This document shows positions 26,456-35,452 of a stretch of 64,000 nt of DNA, piece by piece. Position 1 is the first letter of the stretch. Each line of letters opens with the position of its first letter. Below the pieces are notes generated by a model, which made no database searches, had not been told where the DNA came from, and worked only from the letters and a program-made list of their open reading frames with translations. This stretch comes from Cyclobacteriaceae bacterium (GTDB lineage Bacteria; Bacteroidota; Bacteroidia; Cytophagales; Cyclobacteriaceae): positions 496,001 through 560,000 of the forward strand of contig JAHBTX010000001.1 in NCBI GenBank assembly GCA_019638395.1. Reading direction: 5' to 3'. The translations under genes were made by a program, and so were the position numbers.

Positions 26456-29032
26456 TTACCCCTCTTTACGCAAAACTTGTAAAGGTGGTGTTGCAATAAC
26501 TTCACGCGAATTCCACCATCCGATTAAAACAGTAAGCACAACAACCCCGCATGATATGATCAGGAGTTCGATAACGTTAACTGCAAACTGCACTTCGAAG
26601 AAAAATCTTGTAAGCAGCCAACCAGCGCCCAGCGAAAGCCCTAACCCGGTAATAGCTGACAAAAAACCTACGTACCCATACTCAATAACCGTAATACGTG
26701 TAATCTGCGCAGTGCGGGCACCAATGGTACGCAACAACACATTTTCCTTTATTCGGGCAAACTTACTATTAACAACTGCACCGGCTAATACCACCAACCC
26801 TGTAACAATGCTAAACAGTGCCAGAAATCTTACCACCAACCCAACTTTAGCAAACAGTTCATCTACTGTGCTTAATATTAAGCGCAAATCAATTAGCGAA
26901 ACGTTGGCATAGTTAAATACCAATTCCTGCTGGAATAAAATGGCGCGTTGCTGATTCTCCACCCGCGTAGCGGCTACCCATATTTGAGGTGCTTCGTCCA
27001 ACACCCCTTTTGGAAAAACAAAAATAAAGTTAGGTGGATCTTTGGGCCACTCCACTTTACGAATACCACTTATAAATGCTTTTACAGGAACACCCTGCAC
27101 ATCAAACACAACCGAGTCTCCTACATCTACCCGAAGTGTTTCATGCATACCTTCTGAAATGGTTACATAAACTGAGTCGCGCTGGTTCTTTTTAAAAGTC
27201 TGCAGTTCACCTTTCATCAATTCTTCTGAATGATGCAGGCTATCGCGATAGGTTACCCGGTATTCGCGTGTAAGCGCCCAATTGGGAACGCGCACCGAAT
27301 CGGCATCGGTACGCTTAAATTGATCAATAGCTTTACCTTTTATTTCGCTCAACCGGCACGTTATAATGGGCACCACCTGGTTTACAGGTAATTCATACTT
27401 CTCTATTAATTTAACTACCGAATCGCGCTGGTGCGATTGAATATCAAAAAGTATGGTATTGGATTGATTGGCGTTTCCACGAAACTCAACCTGGTTGAGT
27501 AAACTGCTTTGAATAATATTAAGTGTAACAATTATAAAGGCACCCAACCCTATAGTTACTAACAATACCTCGGTTTGGTTATTAGGCCGGAATAAATTAG
27601 AAAGTGCATGTCGAAATACGAACGAACTATTTTGTGGAAAATACCTGCGCACCAAAAATAATACCCCCCTGGCAACCAGTGCCAGGCCACCCAAGGCTAC
27701 CACCAACCCTACCGAAAATAATCCGCCCGATAAAAAACTTTCGGTTTGGTAAGCTGCTGCCAGTAACGGAAACAAAAAGATGAATACCCATGCTGTGATA
27801 CGGGTTTTCGAAAACCTGCGGTGCGGTTGAAAGTCGGCACGCAATACTGAAAGAGGCGGAACAAATCGTACAGCCACCAACGGCAAAATGGAAAACAAAA
27901 CCGAAACGATGGCACCCAGCAATATTCCTTCTGTTACCGCACGCATGGAAACTCCAAACTGAAGTTCTACCGGTAAGTATTTACCAAAAGCTACCGGCAC
28001 CACTTGTTGAATTAAAACGCCCAATGCTGCACCCAGCACACTTCCTATTATCCCCAATACGAAAATCTGAATGAAGTAAATATTAAAAGCCTGCCAGCCA
28101 GACGAACCGATGCATCGCAGCACGGCTACTTCATCGCGTTTTTCGCGTGCATAAATATGTACCGAACTGGCCACGCCTATGCATCCTAATATTAAAGCAA
28201 TAAATGCCAACAACGAAAAAAACCGATATACCGAACCAAAGCCTTCACCCAATTCTTCTTTGCGTTTATCTACATCATCGGCACTGTAACCCAATTCATC
28301 GCGATACGGCTTTATGGTTTCCATTGCCACCTGGGTATCGGCATCGGAAATAGTTTTAACAAATAAACTATAGTTTACCCGGCTGCCATACTGCACCAAC
28401 CCGGTTGAGTCAAGCGCATCCATCGAAATATAAACTGCCGGGGCCAATGTAGCGGTTAACGCACCTCCACCCGGAAATTTTTCCACTACACCAGCCATCT
28501 TAAAATAAGTGTTACCAATCTTAACGGAATCTTCTGAACTTACCTGGTATTGTCGCGCCAGGGCTTCATCTAACATGGCATAGCGGCCAGTCTTCATTAA
28601 CTCGTAGGCATTGGCCGGTTGGGTTACCACTGTTCCATAAAATGGAAACTCGCCCTTTAGTGCAGTAAGTTTTACCAGCCTGCTTTGGCGGGTGTTCATA
28701 AACATAACCATCGAGGCCATGTCTGCATCTTGTGCAAACTGGCGTTGGGCTGTATCGATCTTTTTGAGGAAGGTAGTATCGAACGGGCGCCCGCTGTTTA
28801 CAACCAGATCGGCCCCTACTAATTCTTTCGCATTGCGATTCAATTCATCTTGCATGGAATAGTTAAGTGAACTGATGGCCACCACACCGGCAATACCTGT
28901 TATAAGGGAGGCCACAAATAAAAACAACCTGCCAAAGTTGTGCTTACCATCGCGCCATGCCATTTGCCAAACCCAGCGATCGCGAAAAATAGGTTTTGCT
29001 TTTCGCTTTATGCGGATAAAGTACTCAATCAT
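26456..29032 (-). CDS. YbbP-like ABC transporter permease (FtsX domains)
   Basis: 858 residues with about ten membrane helices. The N-terminal helix (about 32-52) is followed by a large extracytoplasmic domain (50-260). A block of three helices contains the FtsX signature region (FSLLAFIALILGCIGVASSV with HIYAREKRDEVAVLRCIG), followed by a central two-helix segment, a second extracytoplasmic domain, and a final FtsX block (ARIKENVLLRTIGARTAQIT). This matches the duplicated layout of E. coli YbbP. It overlaps the ATPase gene by four bases, forming an exporter or lipoprotein/lipid-extraction type complex in the inner membrane. Confidence 0.9.
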   Translation of the reverse strand: MIEYFIRIKRKAKPIFRDRWVWQMAWRDGKHNFGRLFLFVASLITGIAGVVAISSLNYSMQDELNRNAKELVGADLVVNSGRPFDTTFLKKIDTAQRQFAQDADMASMVMFMNTRQSRLVKLTALKGEFPFYGTVVTQPANAYELMKTGRYAMLDEALARQYQVSSEDSVKIGNTYFKMAGVVEKFPGGGALTATLAPAVYISMDALDSTGLVQYGSRVNYSLFVKTISDADTQVAMETIKPYRDELGYSADDVDKRKEELGEGFGSVYRFFSLLAFIALILGCIGVASSVHIYAREKRDEVAVLRCIGSSGWQAFNIYFIQIFVLGIIGSVLGAALGVLIQQVVPVAFGKYLPVELQFGVSMRAVTEGILLGAIVSVLFSILPLVAVRFVPPLSVLRADFQPHRRFSKTRITAWVFIFLFPLLAAAYQTESFLSGGLFSVGLVVALGGLALVARGVLFLVRRYFPQNSSFVFRHALSNLFRPNNQTEVLLVTIGLGAFIIVTLNIIQSSLLNQVEFRGNANQSNTILFDIQSHQRDSVVKLIEKYELPVNQVVPIITCRLSEIKGKAIDQFKRTDADSVRVPNWALTREYRVTYRDSLHHSEELMKGELQTFKKNQRDSVYVTISEGMHETLRVDVGDSVVFDVQGVPVKAFISGIRKVEWPKDPPNFIFVFPKGVLDEAPQIWVAATRVENQQRAILFQQELVFNYANVSLIDLRLILSTVDELFAKVGLVVRFLALFSIVTGLVVLAGAVVNSKFARIKENVLLRTIGARTAQITRITVIEYGYVGFLSAITGLGLSLGAGWLLTRFFFEVQFAVNVIELLIISCGVVVLTVLIGWWNSREVIATPPLQVLRKEG

Positions 29033-29721
29033 AGCACAGCCAGAAAACGTTCGTTCACTAATTTGCCGCCTTTCATTTGAAGAATGCGCTGTGTTTTCTC
29101 GGCCAGTTCAAGATTATGCGTTACCAATACCAGCGTGGTTTTTTCCTGTTGATTCATTTCAAAAAGCAAGTCTGTTACCTGGGTGGCATTCTCATCATCC
29201 AGGTTACCGGTGGGTTCATCGGCAAACAAAATCCGGGGCGAAGTAATAAATGCACGCGCCATGGCCACACGCTGTTGCTCGCCACCCGAAAGCTGCGATG
29301 GGTAGTGACTAAAACGTTCGGCCAAACCCACACGTGCTAATAAGTCTTTTGCTTTTTTAGTTACGTTGCGTTCACCCCGAAGCTCGAGCGGTACCATTAC
29401 ATTTTCCAACGCAGTAAGTGTAGGCAGTAGTTGAAAATTCTGAAACACAAACCCAATGTATTGATTGCGCAGGTAAGCGCGATCGTCTTCGTTCATTGCG
29501 TTAAGTTTAAAACCCATTAACGACACCGTACCGCTGCTGGCAACATCCAACCCTGCACATAACCCTAATAGTGTGGTTTTACCACTTCCCGAAGGGCCAA
29601 TAATAGCTACGCTGGTTCCTTGCTGAACTTCAAAAGAAACATGATCTAATACGATGAGGTCGCGTTCGGCCGATTTATAAACTTTAGTAAGGCCCTCGGC
29701 TTGCAAAACTGTTTCTGGCAT
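29029..29721 (-). CDS. YbbA-like ABC transporter ATP-binding protein
   Basis: 230 residues from the Met at 29721. Walker A is GPSGSGKTT, the Q-loop lies in [18 protein letters not shown], the signature is [16 protein letters not shown], Walker B is [13 protein letters not shown] and the H-loop is VTHN. It belongs to the LolD/MacB/YbbA class. The stop overlaps the permease start. Together with the divergent TesA-like gene at 29887 the arrangement repeats the E. coli tesA-ybbAP neighbourhood. Confidence 0.94.
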   Translation of the reverse strand: MPETVLQAEGLTKVYKSAERDLIVLDHVSFEVQQGTSVAIIGPSGSGKTTLLGLCAGLDVASSGTVSLMGFKLNAMNEDDRAYLRNQYIGFVFQNFQLLPTLTALENVMVPLELRGERNVTKKAKDLLARVGLAERFSHYPSQLSGGEQQRVAMARAFITSPRILFADEPTGNLDDENATQVTDLLFEMNQQEKTTLVLVTHNLELAEKTQRILQMKGGKLVNERFLAVL

Positions 29722-29779
29722 GATAATTAAAGATAATCGCTGATGAAGATTGTAACTTGTTTTTAAAATAACTTTTAAC

Positions 29780-29819
29780 CCTTTCAGGTCTGTTAGCAAC
29801 GGCTTAAAGACCTGAAAGG
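29780..29819. repeat. Perfect 11-base inverted repeat between divergent genes
   Basis: CCTTTCAGGTC (29780-29790) and GACCTGAAAGG (29809-29819) are exact inverted copies around an 18-base spacer, followed by TTTTT. It looks like a terminator, but no gene points into it, since the flanking genes are divergent. It may be an operator controlling both units, or a member of a dispersed intergenic repeat family. Confidence 0.55.
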
Positions 29820-29886
29820 TTTTTAGTTAAATTCATCGTTAATTGAGTAAAATTGTTCAATGTAATTTCAACAATACACAATATTT

Positions 29887-30498
29887 ATGGTAGTCGGCAA
29901 ATATTCACTTCTTATTGTTTTGTTAACAACCTTTTTTTCACCGGCTCCGCCAAAAACAATTTTATTTTTTGGCGATAGTTTAACTGCGGGCTATGGGCTT
30001 TCGCCCGAAGAGGCTTTTCCGGCCATGCTGGAAAAAGAATTAAATAAATCAGAAAAGAAAGTTCGGGTTGTAAATGCAGGTTTAAGTGGCGAAACCTCTG
30101 CCGGTGGTTTAAGTCGCATCGATTGGATCTTACGCCAACCGGTTGACATCTTTGTGTTGGAATTGGGTGCCAACGATGGTCTGCGGGGTTTACCGTTAGA
30201 TCAAACTCAAAAAAATCTTCAAAATATAATTGATAAAGTGAAGGCTAAATATCCGCAATGCCATATTGTATTAGCTGGCATGATGGTACCCCCCAACATG
30301 GGTAAACAATACACCGATTCCTTCCGAAACATCTATCCTGATCTTGCCAAAAAGAATAACGCTACTTTAATTCATTTTTTGTTGGATGGTGTAGCAGGCA
30401 ATGAAAAATTAAATCAGGCCGATGGCATTCACCCAACCGCTGAAGGACATAAAATAATAGCCAATAACTTGAAGGGTGTGTTTGAGCGCTTGATTTAA
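29887..30498 (+). CDS. TesA-like arylesterase/lysophospholipase (SGNH hydrolase)
   Basis: 203 residues. A short hydrophobic signal-like N-terminus (about 5-18) is followed by the SGNH blocks: block I GDSLTAGYGL with the nucleophile Ser, block II with the oxyanion Gly in NAGLSGETSAGG, block III GANDGLRG and block V DGIHPTAEGH with catalytic Asp and His. Likely hydrolyses thioesters, esters or lysophospholipids in the periplasm. It is divergent from the YbbAP-type ABC transporter, as in E. coli. Confidence 0.92.
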   Translation: MVVGKYSLLIVLLTTFFSPAPPKTILFFGDSLTAGYGLSPEEAFPAMLEKELNKSEKKVRVVNAGLSGETSAGGLSRIDWILRQPVDIFVLELGANDGLRGLPLDQTQKNLQNIIDKVKAKYPQCHIVLAGMMVPPNMGKQYTDSFRNIYPDLAKKNNATLIHFLLDGVAGNEKLNQADGIHPTAEGHKIIANNLKGVFERLI

Positions 30499-30547
30499 GT
30501 CTGTCACGGAATTGTATAAAGCCAAAGATAAATCAGTGAATCAGTGG

Positions 30548-31192
30548 CTACTTATTAAGACCTCTATAAATCAACTCCACCCATTGCGCATACATTTTAC
30601 CAGATGGATGCAGGCCATCGGGGGCTATCAACTCTGCATCTTCAAGGCCTTTGCGTGAGATGGGCGTGATGTCGAAGTAACGAATACCATACTTATCGGC
30701 AATACGTTTGTTAATGGCATTGTACTGATTCAATTCTGCAGAAATTTTTTCTTGCTTAGCCTTACCAAAAGGCGTGTAGCCATAATCCGGAATAGAAACT
30801 ACTAATACATTTTCAGTTTTACCTTTAGCCAGCATGATGGACATTTGAAGTAACTCCTCAAATTCTTGCTCATAAATTTCAATCGGCCTTCCCTGATATT
30901 GGTTATTTACCCCTATCAATAATGAGACAAGGTCGTACTCATGCTTAAGCTTTGCTGCTTCTATGGCTGCTTTTAATTGATCCGTTCGCCAGCCGGTGGT
31001 GGCAATGATGGTAGGTTTTGATAACTTTAATTTTTCAGCAAGTTGATTGGGCCATCGTTCCGGTTCAACCACACTTTCACCAATCGTGTAAGAATCGCCC
31101 AGCGCCAGAAATTTTTTATGAGCTTGCGTATTACCTTTATGTGTTGATACCAATGCCATAAAAACAATAAGATTAAAAATTATTTTAGACAT
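30548..31192 (-). CDS. Secreted SGNH/GDSL hydrolase
   Basis: 214 residues from the ATG at 31192; in-frame ATGs at 31201 and 31228 are alternatives. A signal peptide (SKIIFNLIVFMALVS) precedes GDSYTIGESV (block I Ser), a Gly-containing block II (IIATTGWRTDQLKAAI), LLIGVNNQYQGR (block III Asn) and LIAPDGLHPSGKMYAQW (block V Asp/His). The esterase substrate is unknown; it differs enough from the neighbouring TesA-like protein to be a separate family. Its start codon shares the CATG with the divergent gene at 31191. Confidence 0.9.
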   Translation of the reverse strand: MSKIIFNLIVFMALVSTHKGNTQAHKKFLALGDSYTIGESVVEPERWPNQLAEKLKLSKPTIIATTGWRTDQLKAAIEAAKLKHEYDLVSLLIGVNNQYQGRPIEIYEQEFEELLQMSIMLAKGKTENVLVVSIPDYGYTPFGKAKQEKISAELNQYNAINKRIADKYGIRYFDITPISRKGLEDAELIAPDGLHPSGKMYAQWVELIYRGLNK

Positions 31193-32231
31193 GCTGTGCA
31201 TAAGACTAATTAACCCGAAATTATTCATTTGCTTACTTCTTTCCTATCCATGCGGTAGCACGTGGTTATCTGCTCAATCAATAGAAAAATATACTCCCTC
31301 ATCTGTTAGTTCTTCCTTCAGGGGGTTATCGGTAGTGAGCGATTCGGTGGCGTGGGTAAGTGGCAGCAAAGGTTGGATTGGTACCACTACCAATGGCGGC
31401 TTGAATTGGCACTTTAACCAGGCAGCAGGTTTTGAGGGCATGGATTTCCGAACCTTATATGCCTTTGATGCATCGACTGCCCTTGTTGCCAATGCCGGAT
31501 CGCCCGGCTATATCTTACGCACAACCGATGGGGGCAAATCCTGGCAAATGGTTTACACCAATACACACGCATCCATTTTTATGGATGGTGTGGATTTTTG
31601 GAATGCACAAGAGGGCGTAATATATGGCGATCCGATTGATGGCCGGATGTTTTTACTCTTCACCAAAGATGGAGGTAAAACATGGAGCGAACCGGCATTG
31701 AAAACTCGGCCTCAACTCAATACAGGTGAAGCCTCCTTTGCAGCAAGCGGAACCGGAATCCGATGTTACGATAAACATAAATTGATAATCGCCACCGGAG
31801 GCAAAACTTCCCGTCTGTTTATCTCCGATAATCGGGGCAAGACCTGGCGTAACTCTGCTCCACCGGCACTACAAGGAAAAGAAAGTGCTGGCATATTTTC
31901 CGTTTCCTTTCAAAATAAAATGGGTGTAGTAGTGGGTGGTGATTTTGTTCAGGATTCAGTGAAAACAAAGAACTCGTTCTTTACCCGCGATGGCGGCAAA
32001 ACATGGTATGAAGCAGCAATTGCTCCAAACGGTTATCGCGAATGTGTAGAATTTATTTCGCCACAGGTTTTAGTAACAACCGGACCCACTGGAACCGAAT
32101 ACTCAACAGATGGTGGCAAATCCTGGATCAACCTTTCATCCGATAAGGGCTTTCATACCGTACGCAAAGCACGCAACGGTAATCTGATTATAATTGCCGG
32201 CAACAACACTGTAGGAAGGGTAAAGTTTTAA
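31191..32231 (+). CDS. Ycf48-like beta-propeller protein (secreted)
   Basis: 346 residues. A signal-like N-terminus (LFICLLLSYPCGSTWLSAQ) leads to a propeller with six Asp-box turns: TTNGGLNW, TTDGGKSW, TKDGGKTW, SDNRGKTW, TRDGGKTW and STDGGKSW. This is the BNR/Ycf48 type; family members act as assembly factors or sialidase-like scaffolds, but no catalytic residues are evident here. The ATG overlaps the start codon of the divergent hydrolase, leaving no intergenic space, so one of the starts may lie slightly downstream. Confidence 0.82.
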   Translation: MLCIRLINPKLFICLLLSYPCGSTWLSAQSIEKYTPSSVSSSFRGLSVVSDSVAWVSGSKGWIGTTTNGGLNWHFNQAAGFEGMDFRTLYAFDASTALVANAGSPGYILRTTDGGKSWQMVYTNTHASIFMDGVDFWNAQEGVIYGDPIDGRMFLLFTKDGGKTWSEPALKTRPQLNTGEASFAASGTGIRCYDKHKLIIATGGKTSRLFISDNRGKTWRNSAPPALQGKESAGIFSVSFQNKMGVVVGGDFVQDSVKTKNSFFTRDGGKTWYEAAIAPNGYRECVEFISPQVLVTTGPTGTEYSTDGGKSWINLSSDKGFHTVRKARNGNLIIIAGNNTVGRVKF

Positions 32232-32235
32232 CCAC

Positions 32236-32324
<89 letters not shown>

Positions 32325-32421
32325 TTTCAATTCACAAAAATATTGCTTCGTAAGCAATTTAACAGTGGCTGAAAAAAGCTGGCATAAACCAACTTTACAA
32401 TGCAATAATAAACTTTAGTGG

Positions 32422-33657
32422 TTATTCAAATCGCAACGATTCAATGGGGTCTAACTTTGATGCCTTGTGTGCCGGGTAATATCCTGAAAGCAACCCTACT
32501 ACAATACAAATTACCATACCAATCAACATCCAGAACCAGGGTAGTACAAACGTATCAATTCCGATAACCCGCGCTATAACATTACCAATTACAATACCCA
32601 ACAACACCCCTCCTATTCCTCCTAACAAACAAACCACAATGGCTTCAATTACAAACTGCTGGCGTATGCGCAAGGGAGTTGCTCCCAAAGCTTTGCGCAC
32701 ACCTACTTCCCGGGTTCGCTCCGTAACCGATACAAGCATAATATTCATTAATGCAATAGAGGCACCTAATAAAGTAATAAAACCCACACCAAATCCGCCC
32801 CAGCGCAAACCACTGGTAATGCTCTCCATCTCTTCGGCAAGCGATTCACTCTTTTCAATTTCAAACGAATTAGGATCGCCTACTCGATCGTGCCGGATTT
32901 TACGCATCAAGCCCGTTGCCTCACCCATCGCATAGTCAACCTGGTTCATATCCTGAATACCTACAGTAATACGATAATACAACGGTTGGCCGGCAGCCAA
33001 TTGGTTGGCTACCAGAATAGGAATAATAACCATGTTATCGTAATTATTCTCAGAGAAATCGCCTTTCTCTTTCAGCAATCCTATTACTTTAAACTGTGTT
33101 CCTTTAAAAGATATTTCAGTATTTACAGGGCGGGGATTATTTCCATATAGTGCCTGGGCAAGTTTGTACCCCACTATAGCCACCTTGCTTCCGTTCTGGA
33201 TTTCAAACTTCGAAAAATTACGGCCTTCCTGAATGTTAAGGCCTTTAATGGGAATGTACTCGTCATTTACACCACGCACATCTACATTGGGGTTGGTTTT
33301 TATCGAACCATGTTTTACTTCGGCCAGGTTGGTGAGCCGCGCCTGCAAACAAATTGAAGCCGGTACAGGGTATTCATTTATAAACTTTTGTGCTTCCTGC
33401 AGGTTTAAGCGTGGGTAAGTTTTTTCCCGGACGCCATCCTGGTTAGTACCGCGGTTCCACTTCGAATACATATCGAATGTGTTTACCCCTAAAGATGAAA
33501 GGCTTTCGTTTACCGATTGTTCAATACCATCAATAGCTGTAAGAATACCCACCAACGAGGTTATACCGATGGCAACAATAAGCGCAGTAAGTACCGAGCG
33601 CAACATGTTAGCTTTTACCGAGCGGAGGCCCTCCTTCATGTTTTCAACTAAATTCAT
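32422..33657 (-). CDS. MacB-type ABC transporter permease
   Basis: 411 residues with four membrane helices: one near the N-terminus (SVLTALIVAIGITSLVGILT) and three at the C-terminus. A periplasmic MacB_PCD-like domain lies between (about 45-270). The FtsX block reads LLGASIALMNIMLVSVTERT followed by REVGVRKALGATPLRIRQQF. It probably exports a peptide, lipid or drug with an ATPase encoded elsewhere, since no partner ATPase is adjacent. Confidence 0.92.
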   Translation of the reverse strand: MNLVENMKEGLRSVKANMLRSVLTALIVAIGITSLVGILTAIDGIEQSVNESLSSLGVNTFDMYSKWNRGTNQDGVREKTYPRLNLQEAQKFINEYPVPASICLQARLTNLAEVKHGSIKTNPNVDVRGVNDEYIPIKGLNIQEGRNFSKFEIQNGSKVAIVGYKLAQALYGNNPRPVNTEISFKGTQFKVIGLLKEKGDFSENNYDNMVIIPILVANQLAAGQPLYYRITVGIQDMNQVDYAMGEATGLMRKIRHDRVGDPNSFEIEKSESLAEEMESITSGLRWGGFGVGFITLLGASIALMNIMLVSVTERTREVGVRKALGATPLRIRQQFVIEAIVVCLLGGIGGVLLGIVIGNVIARVIGIDTFVLPWFWMLIGMVICIVVGLLSGYYPAHKASKLDPIESLRFE

Positions 33658-33772
33658 GTATTGCGTATTTTAGATCGTGTAATCAGGAATTTCGGGGTCA
33701 AAATTATATCTTTAAATCAATAAAACGGTAAGACCGTGTTTGAACGTTAATTGTTACAAAACTTTGCAGGAA

Positions 33773-35044
33773 ATGAGTGGTTTAACGGGGAGAATCGTGT
33801 TTTTGTTTTTAGTACTGTCAATTTCGTGGCGGGCATCAGCTAATTCCATTTTTATACCGATGGATGAGAAGCAAGCCAACCATTTGAAGGCGTATGGAAT
33901 AGCCTACTGGATTTTAAAAAATGAAATGGAAGTTGACTGGTTACTGAATTACCGGGGGGGCAGTTTTATGTGCAAATACCACCCTAAAATTCAGAACGAA
34001 CTGGTGGTGCGCGGAGTAAGTTTTGAACTTATTTCAGAAGCTAAAGTAAATGCCATTGTTACCGAAATTGCCAGCCCGGCACTTAACTACGATATTATGA
34101 AGTTAGAGAAGTATCCGCGTATTGCGGTATATTCTCCTAAAACGAAACAACCGTGGGATGATGCCGTAACCCTGGTGTTAACTTATGCCGAAATACCTTA
34201 CGATGTGATTTTTGACGATGAGTTACTGAATGATTTGTTACCCAAATACGATTGGTTACACTTGCACCACGAAGATTTTACCGGCCAGTACGGAAAGTTT
34301 TACAGTAACTACGCCAACTACCCCTGGTATATCGAACAACAAAAAGAAGCGGAAGAAACTGCCAGCAGGTTTGGTTTTCATAAAGTGTCGCAATTAAAAT
34401 TAGCCACTGTAAAACGAATAAAAGAGTTTGTTGCCGGGGGCGGATTTCTGTTTGCCATGTGCTCGGCAACTGATACCTATGATATTGCCCTTGCTGCCGA
34501 AGGAGTTGACATTTGCGAACGCATGTACGATGGCGATGCAGCCGATCCGCAAGCACAGGAAAAACTGAACTATGACAATACGTTTGCCTTTCAGAATTTC
34601 AGATTAGTGCGCGACCCGTATCAATATGAATTTTCAGACATTGATAATAATTTTCCTGATCGGGGCTTAAGACAAGACAACGATTACTTTACCATCTTTC
34701 AATTCTCAGCCAAGTGGGATCCCATCCCCACCATGCTTACGCAAAATCATACCCGCGTAATAAAAGGATTTTACGGCCAGACCACCGGTTTCAAAAAGAG
34801 ATTGGTTAAATCCGATGTGGTGATTATGGGTGAAAATGCTGACATAAAAGAAACCAAGTACCTGCACGGTGTATTTGGTAAAGGTTTTTGGACGTTTTAT
34901 GGAGGCCACGACCCGGAAGACTATCAACATACGGTGGGCGAAGAACCAACCGATTTAAACCTGCACCCCAATTCGGCCGGCTACCGGTTAATACTTAACA
35001 ACATTCTCTTTCCGGCTGCCAAAAAGAAAAAACAAAAAACGTGA
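33773..35044 (+). CDS. Conserved secreted Bacteroidota protein (database label asparagine synthetase B)
   Basis: 423 residues from the ATG at 33773, which gives a signal peptide (TGRIVFLFLVLSISWRASA). Conserved phrases include IPMDEKQANHLKAYGIAYW, WLLNYRGGSFMCKYH, YSPKTKQPWDDAVTLVLTYA, WLHLHHEDFTGQYGKFY and FGKGFWTFYGGHDPEDYQH. Close relatives in Bacteroidota carry the name asparagine synthetase B, but there is no N-terminal catalytic Cys, no ATP-pyrophosphatase SGGxDS loop and the protein is exported, so that name is doubtful. His-rich patches (HLHHED, GGHDPEDYQH) could bind metal. The following lipoprotein gene overlaps it by four bases. Confidence 0.7.
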   Translation: MSGLTGRIVFLFLVLSISWRASANSIFIPMDEKQANHLKAYGIAYWILKNEMEVDWLLNYRGGSFMCKYHPKIQNELVVRGVSFELISEAKVNAIVTEIASPALNYDIMKLEKYPRIAVYSPKTKQPWDDAVTLVLTYAEIPYDVIFDDELLNDLLPKYDWLHLHHEDFTGQYGKFYSNYANYPWYIEQQKEAEETASRFGFHKVSQLKLATVKRIKEFVAGGGFLFAMCSATDTYDIALAAEGVDICERMYDGDAADPQAQEKLNYDNTFAFQNFRLVRDPYQYEFSDIDNNFPDRGLRQDNDYFTIFQFSAKWDPIPTMLTQNHTRVIKGFYGQTTGFKKRLVKSDVVIMGENADIKETKYLHGVFGKGFWTFYGGHDPEDYQHTVGEEPTDLNLHPNSAGYRLILNNILFPAAKKKKQKT

Positions 35045-35409
35045 GCCGCTTTCTTGTTTGGATTGCACTATTAATCGGTTGTAATAGCACGCAACCCAAA
35101 ACCACAACCGATGCGTTGCAATTAGCCGAAGTAATATTAGGCAAAGGCCTTGAACAATTTTCCAATCAAAGCCAAACGCATACGTTGTTTATACAACGGA
35201 CCCTTGCATACCCCAATCAACCCATTCAATTTATTGTGATTGAAAAGCATACCGGCAAAATAGTGTTTCAAAAAAGTTTCAGACCGGGTTATGTGAAATG
35301 GCGCGATGATCGTACAATCGAATATGATGACCAGCCCGGTATCGTTAAACAAAATGAGATTAATACCCTTAAAACGTGGACGATTCCAACTGCCACACCA
35401 TCCCATTAA
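35041..35409 (+). CDS. Small putative lipoprotein coupled to the preceding gene
   Basis: 122 residues with a GTG start that overlaps the previous stop (GTGA). The N-terminus (SRFLVWIALLIGCNSTQPK) looks like a lipobox with Cys at about 14. The rest includes IQRTLAYPNQPIQFIVIEKH and GKIVFQKSFRPGYVKWRDDR, probably a small beta-rich domain. No family recognised; the tight coupling suggests it works with the upstream secreted protein. Confidence 0.72.
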   Translation: MSRFLVWIALLIGCNSTQPKTTTDALQLAEVILGKGLEQFSNQSQTHTLFIQRTLAYPNQPIQFIVIEKHTGKIVFQKSFRPGYVKWRDDRTIEYDDQPGIVKQNEINTLKTWTIPTATPSH

Positions 35410-35452
35410 TCGAAAGATTTAACTTATCTTGAAATCTTAAATTTCCTAATAC

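Noticed and set aside
29780-29819. Calling the inverted repeat a terminator
   Set aside because: No gene on either strand ends there; kept as a repeat of unknown role.
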